Shown: piece by piece, positions 58,101 through 64,000 of the stretch
Layout: each line of letters opens with the position of its first letter
How positions within the stretch are numbered: the first letter of the stretch is position 1
Origin: Mycolicibacterium phocaicum
GTDB taxonomy: Bacteria > Actinomycetota > Actinomycetes > Mycobacteriales > Mycobacteriaceae
DNA length: 64,000 nucleotides
Assembly: GCF_010731115.1 (NCBI RefSeq)
Contig: NZ_AP022616.1
Span: forward strand, 1,674,001 to 1,738,000
Direction of reading: 5' to 3'
Notes under the pieces: model-generated
What the model saw: only the letters and a program-made list of their open reading frames with translations
Databases searched by the model: none
What the model was told of the DNA's origin: nothing
Position numbers and translations under genes: made by a program

Positions 58101-59183
58101 GCGCTGCCCGGGCAGACCCGGTCCCATGTAACCCATTTCGCGGCCGCCCATGGCGTTGGGCTGACCGGTCAGGGACATCGGACCGCTACCGGTGCGGCAG
58201 ATGGCGCCGGTGGCCAGGTGCAGGTTGCAGATGGCATTGGTGTTCCAGGTGCCGTGCGTGCTCTGGTTCAGGCCCATGGTCCAGCACGACATCCACTCCC
58301 CTGCCTCGGCGATCATCTCGGCGGCGCGGCGGATGTCGGCTTCGGCGATACCGGTGATCTCGGCGACCTTCGCCGGCGGATAGTCGGCGAGGAACGCCGG
58401 CATGGCCTCCCAGCCCTCGGTGTGCGCGGCGATGAATTCGTGGTCTACCGCGCCACTTTCGACCAGGACATGAAGCAGGCCGTTGAGCAGCGCCAGGTCG
58501 GTTCCGGGTTTGATCTGCAGGAAGAGATCGGCCTTCTCCGCGGTCGTGGTGCGGCGCGGGTCGACGACGATCAGTTTGGCGCCCTTGGCCATGCGGTCGG
58601 CCATGCGCAGGAACAGGATCGGGTGGCAGTCGGCCATGTTGGCGCCGGTCACGAAAAACAGGTCGGCGGAATCGAAATCGGTGTACGACCCGGGCGGACC
58701 GTCGGCACCGAGCGACTGCTTGAAGCCGGTGCCGGCGCTCGCCATGCACAGCCGCGAGTTGGATTCGATGTGCACGGTACGGATGAAGCCCTTGGCCAGC
58801 TTGTTGGCCAGGTACTGGGCCTCGATGGTCATCTGGCCCGAAACGTACAGCGCCACGGCGTCGGGGCCGTGCTCGTCGATGATGGCCCGCAGCCGGCGGC
58901 CCGCTTCGGCGGTGGCGTCGTCGGTCGGGACGCTGACCGTCTCACCGTTGCGGCGCACCAGAGCGGTCGTCAGCCGGTCGTCATCGGCATGCATCAAGTC
59001 GGCATGGGTGGCGCCCTTGGTGCACAACCGGCCGAAGTTGGTGGGGTGCAAGCGGTCCCCGGATACGCGCGCGATCACGGGCAGCCCGGTACCGGCGTCG
59101 GGGCGGGTCTCGACCGAAATACCGCACCCGACACCGCAGTAGGAGCACGCGGTGCGCGTGGTGTGTGCTCCGGGGGGCGTCAT
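55134..59183 (-). CDS. nasN: Assimilatory nitrate reductase fused to NADPH flavoprotein reductase
   Basis: From ATG 59183 the protein has 1349 residues. Residues 1-750 are a molybdopterin nitrate reductase: [4Fe-4S] Cys 13, 16, 20 and 54 (CSYCGVGC, GRLCTKG), Mo-ligand Cys in NSRLCMAS (146) and the molydopterin-binding C-terminal barrel. A CysJ-like half follows: flavodoxin (LVLWASQTGTAEEFA), then FAD and NADPH domains (RSYSISSSP, GPGTGIAPFRGFLHER, YVCGDAARMAKDV). It should reduce nitrate to nitrite with NADPH alone, without separate electron partners. An enzyme of this architecture has been described in M. smegmatis as NasN. The URC-type genes follow 82 bp later. Confidence 0.92.
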   Translation of the reverse strand: MTPPGAHTTRTACSYCGVGCGISVETRPDAGTGLPVIARVSGDRLHPTNFGRLCTKGATHADLMHADDDRLTTALVRRNGETVSVPTDDATAEAGRRLRAIIDEHGPDAVALYVSGQMTIEAQYLANKLAKGFIRTVHIESNSRLCMASAGTGFKQSLGADGPPGSYTDFDSADLFFVTGANMADCHPILFLRMADRMAKGAKLIVVDPRRTTTAEKADLFLQIKPGTDLALLNGLLHVLVESGAVDHEFIAAHTEGWEAMPAFLADYPPAKVAEITGIAEADIRRAAEMIAEAGEWMSCWTMGLNQSTHGTWNTNAICNLHLATGAICRTGSGPMSLTGQPNAMGGREMGYMGPGLPGQRAVTSADDRAFTEEQWGLEPGTIRTDVGPGTIEMFRQLAAGDIKAVWIICTNPVASVANRQTVIDGLQVAELVITQDAYQDTATNAYADIMLPATLWAEAEGVMVNSERNLTLLQQSIPAAGDARPDWELICNVARHMGFGDEFDYKSSEHVFAEIRQFANRRTGYDISGVTYERLRETPLQWPCPPDSGDRNPIRYLNDGISQDLFVGADGHQPRLAFPTPSRRAVFHARPHMDATELPDDEFPLVLNTGRLQHQWHTMTKTGKVEKLNKLTGKPFIEIHPTDAAGLGITDGAAVEVSSRRGTAVLPAVLTDRVRPGNCFAPFHWNDQQGDQLTINAVTNDAVDPDSLQPEFKVCAVRLAPVVVERAAAAVAAPTGTELHPLAAALGLAGPPALDDTEKVYLSGFFSGIGHSTGVPVLPASAPVSPVVRLWVDGALAGAHSVSAPVAAIDVRPEPEAAPSGPLVLWASQTGTAEEFAAGLAAKIAGARLQVLDDTALDDVAAAGEVLVVTSTFGDGGPPDNGADFWARLSAADAPDLSGLRYSVLGIGDRAYDNFCGYAKSLDGRFTELGATALLDRADCEAYDDEPIAQWSDAVVELAAAAPSAPTAPVAPAAPAKPAPKPAKPFTRNSPLPVPLCRNTLLTTGGTKEVRQIGFDLSGHDVSYGVGDALGVVVANCPETVSAWLAATGLSGDEVIEIDGGEAALRDALTTSYDICKVSPTLINFLAERSRAKVLRAPREERDRWLDGRTGLDLVEEFKVRAEPEEWRDALVRLAPRSYSISSSPLVSPDEVQLTVSVVRYEGARGGIRHGVASTYLADRAQTVPVFLQSAPHFRPPEDALTPMIMVGPGTGIAPFRGFLHERRALGHTGRNWLFFGDQHRAENYYYQDELEAFAADGLLTRLDTAFSRDQARRVYVQHRMREHGEILWRWLEDGAHFYVCGDAARMAKDVDVTLTNIIKAHGGMSESAAHEYKRELIADKRYVRDVY

Positions 59184-59333
59184 GCCCTCAGTTCTACGGG
59201 CCGTCAATTCCGCAGCCGTTGCGCAACCATGTACTACGCGTCAACCCGAGCTCACATGGTCGTCAGGCCCTGGTGCGCAACATGTTTCATGCCGGAATCG
59301 TGACGGAAACCTGCCGGAAATCTGTGAGCTGCG

Positions 59334-60266
59334 TTACGCGGATCCGAATGAGTCGTTTGGCCAGTCTACGAGCAGAGTGCCGAAAACTGCGTCTGCGAGC
59401 GCGACCGCGTCGTCCTGCCCGACGACCAAGCCTTGCAACTCGGGACGGCGGTCGAGGTGGGACTGTGCGTGCAGCCGATCGAGGTGGAAGGTGATCGATC
59501 GGCAAGCGGTGGTCGCCAGCGTGCCACAGCCGCCGGCGTGCCCGACGACGACAACAGCGGTGGCGGGATGCCATATCCAGTCATCACCGCGACGCTCCAC
59601 GCGAATCAGCGCTCCCGTATCAGGGTCGGCGGAGGTGATCATGGCGTCGGTACCGGTCATCAACGGAATCCCGAGCGCATCGATCGCACACATCGCGGCG
59701 ACAGGCCCGTGGCCGGAGAGATGAACGGTGTGGCCCGTGGCCCGACGACAAAAGGGATACGCGATCTCGATGTATCCATCGTGGCCGGTATGCACGAGGT
59801 CCACTCCAGCCAGGTGCATCAGCGCTTCGTCCAGGTCGACCCCGACCGCGGCGGCGGTCGAGCGCAGGTCGTCCCGAACCACCTCGCCGTGATCGCGGAA
59901 ACCGCGCAGTACTGCGCGGTGCAGCTCGCGCACCGGCGGCGGAAGCTGTTGAACGGCAGCGACGACCGATTGCGGTGTGCCGGAGCCAGTCTCGACCTGA
60001 CCGTTCATGTGGGCGCGTAAGGCGTCCAGAACACGGTGCGATGTGGGCAGGTCGAGTCGGCACGCGTCACCGGTCGACTCGCCGGCGTCGGGGCGCATCA
60101 CGTCGATGCCGTTCACGAGGACCGTCGGCGAGGGGTGGCTGCCGATCCGCTCGACAATCTGCGCCTCGATGCCGAGCGTGTTCAGGCAGTCGATGACCGT
60201 TTGTCTGGCGGCCTCGGCGTTCGGGCATCCCGGCGAGGTCAGTAGTTCGATCCGCATGACGGTCAC
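59334..60266 (-). CDS. merB: Organomercurial lyase MerB with N-terminal thioredoxin-like domain
   Basis: GTG 60266 overlaps the merR stop (GTGA); ATG 60257 is the alternative. Residues 1-58 form a thioredoxin/glutaredoxin-like domain (MRIELLTSPGCPNAEAARQ) with a Cys. The MerB part keeps the catalytic trio: Cys 193 and Asp 196 in AAMCAIDALG, and Cys 255 in TTACRSITFH. This enzyme cleaves the carbon-mercury bond. It is coupled to a true mercury-type MerR. No merA or merT is visible in the window, so mercuric ion must be dealt with elsewhere. Confidence 0.9.
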   Translation of the reverse strand: MTVMRIELLTSPGCPNAEAARQTVIDCLNTLGIEAQIVERIGSHPSPTVLVNGIDVMRPDAGESTGDACRLDLPTSHRVLDALRAHMNGQVETGSGTPQSVVAAVQQLPPPVRELHRAVLRGFRDHGEVVRDDLRSTAAAVGVDLDEALMHLAGVDLVHTGHDGYIEIAYPFCRRATGHTVHLSGHGPVAAMCAIDALGIPLMTGTDAMITSADPDTGALIRVERRGDDWIWHPATAVVVVGHAGGCGTLATTACRSITFHLDRLHAQSHLDRRPELQGLVVGQDDAVALADAVFGTLLVDWPNDSFGSA

Positions 60267-60685
60267 CCCTGCGCGCCGGAGGTTGTCGTCGAAGCCACGG
60301 TTTCGATGTCCTGCAGAATCGGGCAGTCACGCTGGGCACGGGGCTGATCACAGGTACGGATCAGCCGAGCCAGCGCGTCACGCATAGCTGTGAGTTCGTC
60401 GATGCGCAGTTGCAGGTCGGCGATCCTGCGGTCAGCCATGGACCTGGCCTCTTCACATGCGGCTGGACCGCCGCCGGCCAGGTGTAGCAGCTCTTCGATG
60501 TCGTCGAGGGTGAATCCGAGCTGCTGAGAGCGCTTCACGAAGCGCACCACCCGCACCGCCTCGGGTGTGTATGCGCGATAGCCCGACCCGGTCCGCGCCG
60601 GTTCGGGCAGCAGGCCGCGCCGTTCGTAGTATCGGAGCGTTTGGGTATTGACCTGCGCCTGTTCGGCGACCTCGCTTGTCCTCAC
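60263..60685 (-). CDS. merR: Mercury-sensing MerR regulator
   Basis: The start is GTG 60685, giving 140 residues. The HTH is VRTSEVAEQAQVNTQTLRYYERRGLLPEPARTGSGYRAY. The metal site has Cys 77, Cys 112 and Cys 121 (ACEEARS, RTCDQP, RDCPIL), with spacings of 35 and 9 that equal those of the Tn501 MerR mercury triad (82, 117, 126). It controls the merB operon from the dyad at 60699-60720. The GTG lies close to where the transcript should start, so the mRNA is probably leaderless. Confidence 0.92.
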   Translation of the reverse strand: MRTSEVAEQAQVNTQTLRYYERRGLLPEPARTGSGYRAYTPEAVRVVRFVKRSQQLGFTLDDIEELLHLAGGGPAACEEARSMADRRIADLQLRIDELTAMRDALARLIRTCDQPRAQRDCPILQDIETVASTTTSGAQG

Positions 60686-60698
60686 CTCACCAGCATGA

Positions 60699-60723
60699 AC
60701 CCTGTACCCGGGTACCGGGTCAA
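60699..60723 (-). promoter_or_regulatory. MerR-type operator/promoter
   Basis: Read on the minus strand, TTGACC (60718-60723) is followed by a near-perfect 22-bp dyad (60699-60720; arms ACCC.GTACCC / GGGTAC.GGGT, one mismatched pair) and a CATGCT-like -10. The spacer is 19-20 bp, the long spacing that MerR proteins correct by distorting DNA. The -35 overlaps the last codons of the hydroxylase gene. Confidence 0.85.
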
Positions 60724-61559
60724 GCCCCACCGGCGCCTTCGGGGCTCCACCCCGGTCCACGGAAGGTATATCCCCAGCGGTGCGTCCACGTTCGGGCGGC
60801 ACGCACGTCGCGCCAGATTCCGGCGTATTCGTGCGTCGCCACCCGCAGTGGGTTGAACGTCTTGATGTTCTTGGTCAGACCGTAGACCACGCGCTCGCTT
60901 TCGGGCCGGAAACTTCCGAACAGCCGGTCCCAGATGATCAGGATGCCACCGTAATTGGTGTCCAGGTATTGGTCGTTGGAGCCGTGGTGCACTCGGTGGT
61001 GCGACGGCGTGTTCATGATCAATTCGATTGGCCGCCACATCTTTCCCACCCGCTCGGTGTGGATGAAGAACTGGTACAGCAGGCTCACCGACTGCTGCAG
61101 CAGGATCATCCACGGCGAGAAGCCGAGGAACGCCAAGGGCAACCAGAACGGCAGCGCCGTGAACGGCGTCCACGTCTGCCGCAGTGCGGTCGACAGGTTG
61201 TAGTGCTCGCTGGAGTGGTGCACGACGTGACTGGCCCAGAACACGCGAATCGTGTGGTGCGCGCGGTGGTACCAGTAGTAGACGAAGTCGTCGGCGACGA
61301 ACAGCGCGACCCAGGTCAACGGGTTGTCGGCAGGCAGATGGACCGGCGCCACGAGGTACGCCGCGCTGAGCGCGGCCAGGACCACCAACTTCCAGCCGAT
61401 GTTGATGATGACGTTGCCGATGCCCATGGTGAGACTCGTTCGGGAATCCCGGAGTTCGTAACCGACCTCGTCATCGTCCGGCAGGAAGCGGAAGGACAGC
61501 GCCTCAAGCACGAGGCAGATCACGAACACCGGTATGGCGTGCTGGATCAGATCGAACAT
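60720..61559 (-). CDS. Sterol desaturase/fatty acid hydroxylase superfamily membrane protein
   Basis: ATG 61559 is 9 bases after AGGAG. The 279-residue protein has about four membrane segments and the three di-iron histidine clusters: HRAHH, HVVHHSSEH and HRVHHGSN. The layout (hydrophobic segments flanking YYWYHRAHHTIRVFW) matches the fatty acid hydroxylase family. It probably hydroxylates or desaturates a lipid at the membrane. It lies 12 bp after a GntR gene whose own promoter carries a FadR-type box, so it is the likely regulated partner. Confidence 0.88.
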   Translation of the reverse strand: MFDLIQHAIPVFVICLVLEALSFRFLPDDDEVGYELRDSRTSLTMGIGNVIINIGWKLVVLAALSAAYLVAPVHLPADNPLTWVALFVADDFVYYWYHRAHHTIRVFWASHVVHHSSEHYNLSTALRQTWTPFTALPFWLPLAFLGFSPWMILLQQSVSLLYQFFIHTERVGKMWRPIELIMNTPSHHRVHHGSNDQYLDTNYGGILIIWDRLFGSFRPESERVVYGLTKNIKTFNPLRVATHEYAGIWRDVRAARTWTHRWGYTFRGPGWSPEGAGGA

Positions 61560-61571
61560 GGGCAATGACTC

Positions 61572-62288
61572 CTACTGCCGAGCGGATAGGGTGTCGACGA
61601 CGCGGCCCAGCAGCTCGTCGGCCACGCGGTAAGCGGCATCGGCGTCCCGCGCGACGAGGCGCTCGGCCAGCGTGATGTGGGCGTCGCGGTCGGCCAGTTC
61701 GGCGGCCGTGCCGAGGTCGGCGATCGATTCGAAGCCGATGTCGGCGAACGCCGCAACCAGCGTGTTCAGCGCCAGCCGGTAGGCCAGATTGCCGCTGCCG
61801 TCGATGATCGCGGTCCAGAATGTCAGGTCCACCGCGAACGATTCGTCGGTGCGCTGTGCCGGGTACGCCGCGGCCGCGGCGGCGATTGTCGCCAGCTGGT
61901 CGTCGGTGGCGTTGCGGGCGCACAGCCGGGCCGCGTCGGCGGCCACGGACCGGCGCATCACCATGATGTCGCGGGCGATCTGCAGGGCCGGCACGGCTCC
62001 GGTGGCAGCGAGGGTGCTGAGCACGTCCAGACCGGCCGTCTGCCGCCAGTCCTGGACCCGCGTCTTGCCGCCGTGGCTGATCCGCACCAGCCGGGCCTGC
62101 TGCAGCCGCTTGAGCGCTTCCCGGATGGCATGCCGGTTCACCGCGAAGGCCAGGGCCAGCTCGCGCTCGGACGGCAGTGCGTCGTCGACCGCGACGCGTC
62201 CGGACAGGATCTCGTCGACGAGGTGCGCGAAGACCGAGTCACTGACCGCTGACCGCGCGACAGGTGCGATGTCCATGGGGTCAATCAT
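61572..62288 (-). CDS. GntR-family (FadR/VanR subgroup) regulator
   Basis: The 238-residue protein has a GntR winged helix (SVFAHLVDEILSGRVAVDDALPSERELALAFAVNRHAIREALKRLQQARLVRI) and an all-helical FadR-C effector domain. The likely start is ATG 62288 or 62276. A 17-bp site that satisfies the E. coli FadR consensus lies upstream, implying autoregulation. It is co-directional with the hydroxylase gene 12 bp downstream. The effector is probably an acyl-type ligand, by analogy only. Confidence 0.88.
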   Translation of the reverse strand: MIDPMDIAPVARSAVSDSVFAHLVDEILSGRVAVDDALPSERELALAFAVNRHAIREALKRLQQARLVRISHGGKTRVQDWRQTAGLDVLSTLAATGAVPALQIARDIMVMRRSVAADAARLCARNATDDQLATIAAAAAAYPAQRTDESFAVDLTFWTAIIDGSGNLAYRLALNTLVAAFADIGFESIADLGTAAELADRDAHITLAERLVARDADAAYRVADELLGRVVDTLSARQ

Positions 62289-62302
62289 CGGATTGTCGGC
62301 GT

Positions 62303-62329
62303 TAACTGGTCAACTGGTTGGACCAGTTA
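62303..62329. promoter_or_regulatory. FadR-type operator with an extra half-site
   Basis: AACTGGTTGGACCAGTT at 62312-62328 fits the E. coli FadR consensus ANCTGGTNNGACCNGNT exactly. A further AACTGGT lies upstream (62304-62310), making outer 9-bp inverted arms TAACTGGTC/GACCAGTTA. The site is 15-40 bp before the GntR start. Confidence 0.85.
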
Positions 62330-62347
62330 TCTGAATCACAAACACGA

Positions 62348-62380
62348 GAATGCCCCGCGGGAAACTCCCGCGGGGCATTC
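62348..62380. terminator. Hairpin terminator after the narK gene
   Basis: A perfect 15-bp stem (GAATGCCCCGCGGGA and its complement) encloses the 3-base loop AAC. It lies 11 bp after the stop of the nitrate transporter gene on the minus strand. Confidence 0.88.
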
Positions 62381-62391
62381 CGGCCGATTGA

Positions 62392-63885
62392 CTAGGTAGC
62401 AGGCACGACCGCCCGGCCGACGTGCTCGCCGGTCGCCGCACGCAGGTGCGGCTGACGCAGGAACACGAACCAGGTGATGACACCGCACACCACGTAGAAG
62501 GCGAGGAACACCCAGAACGCGGTGGTCGCCGAGTGGGCGGGCCCGGCGTACGACGCCCGGAGCACGATGTTGACGAGCACGCCACCGAACGCACCGACCG
62601 CGCCGGCGAAGCCGATCAGCGCGCCGGACATGCTGCGCGACCACAAGGTCTTCTCCGCGGCACCCAACTCGTCCTTGCTCTGCGCCTTGGCCTCGAAGAT
62701 CGACGGGATCATCTTGTACGTCGAGCCGTTACCGAGGCCGGTCAGGATGAACAGCACCATGAACGCCGTGATGTAGACGGCCATCTGGGCGCCCGTGGCC
62801 GGACCCTTGGTGGCGTCGTCCCACATGCCGCCGGCGACCAGGACGGCGGTGATGGCCGTCATCGCCCCGAAGGTGTACAGCGTGATCTTGCCGCCGCCGA
62901 TCTTGTCGGCCAGCTTGCCGCCGAACGGACGCGAGATCGAGCCGAGCAGCGGGCCCAGGAAGGCGATCCACGCGGTGTGGATGGAGGCGTCGAAGTTGGC
63001 CTTGGCCAGTTCCTTGGCGGCTTCCTTCGGCAGCTTGGCCACCGACGCGACGTGGTACTTATCCAGCAGCGGCGCGACGTCCTGAGCGGTGAAGTTGATG
63101 TTCAGAATCTGGGTGAACGCGAAGCTGAACCCGATGAACGAACCGAACGTGCCGATGTAGAGGAAGCACATCACCCAAGAGTTGCGGAACTTCATGGCCT
63201 CGACCATCGCCGACAGGTTCGACTTCTGTCCCTGGATGTTGTCCATGAACAGCGCGGCGCCGAGGGCCGCGGCGGCCAGCAGCACCAGGTAGATGGCACA
63301 GACGACCTCGGGGCGACGGTTGCCGAGCGTGGCGATGGTGACCAGGCCGATGATCTGGATGACCGGGACGCCGATGTTGCCGCCGCCGGCGTTCAGGCCC
63401 AGCGCCCAGCCCTTCAGCCGCTGCGGGTAGAAGGCGTTGATGTTCGTCATCGACGATGCGAAGTTACCGCCACCAAAACCGGCGACCGCGGCGACGATCA
63501 GGAACGTCGTGTACGACGTACCCGGATGCATCATGAAGTACATGGTCAGCGCGCACGGGATCGCGAGCATCAAGGCGCTGAAGATCGTGAAGTTGCGGCC
63601 ACCGAACTTGGCCGGTCCCACGGTGTAAGGAATGCGCATGAATGCGCCCACCGCGATCGGGACGGCACCCAGGACGAACTTGCCCAGCGCATCGATGCCG
63701 TAGACCGCCTGCGGCATGAACAGCACCATCACCGACCAGATGGACCACACCGAGAAGCCGACATGCTCGGCGAAGATCGACCAGATCAGGTTCCGCTTGG
63801 CGACGTCCTTGTTACCCGCGTCCCACGCAGCAACATCCTCAGCATCCCAGTGCTCGATGTCGCGGTTACGACTTAACAGACTCAC
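62392..63885 (-). CDS. narK: NarK-type nitrate/nitrite transporter (MFS)
   Basis: The 497-residue protein has about 12 membrane segments and both nitrate signature-like motifs: AGFGGGNFASSMTNINAFYPQRLKGWALGLNAGGGNIG (first) and TGLGNGSTYKMIP (second), with the charged RIPYTVGPAKFGGRN loop between. It is a NarK2-type MFS importer or nitrate/nitrite exchanger. The fused nitrate reductase gene lies 3.2 kb away on the same strand, with the GntR, hydroxylase and mer genes between. A strong terminator follows. Confidence 0.94.
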   Translation of the reverse strand: MSLLSRNRDIEHWDAEDVAAWDAGNKDVAKRNLIWSIFAEHVGFSVWSIWSVMVLFMPQAVYGIDALGKFVLGAVPIAVGAFMRIPYTVGPAKFGGRNFTIFSALMLAIPCALTMYFMMHPGTSYTTFLIVAAVAGFGGGNFASSMTNINAFYPQRLKGWALGLNAGGGNIGVPVIQIIGLVTIATLGNRRPEVVCAIYLVLLAAAALGAALFMDNIQGQKSNLSAMVEAMKFRNSWVMCFLYIGTFGSFIGFSFAFTQILNINFTAQDVAPLLDKYHVASVAKLPKEAAKELAKANFDASIHTAWIAFLGPLLGSISRPFGGKLADKIGGGKITLYTFGAMTAITAVLVAGGMWDDATKGPATGAQMAVYITAFMVLFILTGLGNGSTYKMIPSIFEAKAQSKDELGAAEKTLWSRSMSGALIGFAGAVGAFGGVLVNIVLRASYAGPAHSATTAFWVFLAFYVVCGVITWFVFLRQPHLRAATGEHVGRAVVPAT

Positions 63886-63922
63886 AGTGCCTCCAGGCCT
63901 CCCAGTACGGAAATTGGTTGGC

Positions 63923-63932
63923 TACATATGTA
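63923..63932. promoter_or_regulatory. 10-bp palindrome upstream of narK
   Basis: TACATATGTA is a perfect palindrome about 40 bp before the narK start. It lies in a promoter-sized region and may be an operator. It does not fit the GlnR AC-N9-AC pattern well, so the regulator is unknown. Confidence 0.35.
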
Positions 63933-64000
63933 CGGACGCCCCATGCCGCAGCTGTTGCCCTTCGGTGTCAGCAAAGTCAATAGGCACTCACTTGGAGGAC

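Noticed and set aside
63911..63960. GlnR box upstream of narK
   Set aside because: The AC-N9-AC spacing is not met around TACATATGTA. I list only the palindrome.

Overview
The window is high-GC actinobacterial DNA that most resembles a fast-growing mycobacterium (Mycolicibacterium type). The evidence is the gene order hisG-hisE ... metH-PAC2 ... mshC-cysQ-SCO1664-DUF3090-phosphatase-uppP-small protein-lppL-pyrD-PEBP-M20 peptidase. This follows the Mycobacterium tuberculosis Rv2121c-Rv2141c backbone as I remember it, and carries mycothiol (mshC), MHB haem-binding, WS/DGAT, 13E12 and IdeR/LexA-box hallmarks. No species is claimed.

Layout. 1-9.6 kb is accessory: a TetR remnant, an orphan membrane-anchored Hint (intein-like) protein, a PucR regulator with a D-amino-acid-dehydrogenase-like oxidase and two shared dyads, two tandem Gre-like proteins, an ArsR/AHSA1/flavodoxin operon and a disulfide oxidoreductase. 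9.7-19.7 kb holds hisG-hisE, a LexA-box-controlled 13E12 HNH gene, a sugar porter, a HAD phosphatase and metH. 20-26.3 kb holds the PAC2 gene, a palindromic repeat element, a DUF1254 lipoprotein with a 171-bp internal duplication, and an SDR gene split by a 2.8-kb IS256-type transposon carrying two passenger genes. 26.4-35.5 kb is the conserved mshC-to-pyrD backbone. An IS1182-type element then sits exactly in a CTAG that supplies the stop codons of both pyrD and a convergent AraC gene. 38-43.8 kb holds a cupin, two HxxxDG acyltransferase-like proteins, PEBP and M20, ending in tRNA-Leu(GAG).

44-51.3 kb is a second accessory stretch: an LLM monooxygenase, a degenerate SDR, small exported proteins, an IdeR-box-preceded FprA-type reductase, a TetR/GH1 pair and an MHB protein. 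51.3-63.9 kb is almost entirely minus strand and looks like a nitrogen-acquisition region. It holds a NarK transporter, a fused nitrate reductase/NADPH flavoprotein (NasN type), and a three-gene URC-type uracil-degradation set (GTP cyclohydrolase II-like, DUF1688, uracil phosphoribosyltransferase) with an exported deaminase. A merR-merB organomercurial module and a FadR-box GntR/fatty acid hydroxylase pair lie inside it.

The strongest new observations are: the IS256-type transposon with its exact 9-bp target duplication and recoverable ancestral SDR start; the IS1182 insertion that duplicates a shared double stop codon; the URC cluster with an exported deaminase beside nitrate assimilation genes; the complete MerR cysteine triad and operator upstream of merB; and the IdeR, LexA and FadR boxes.
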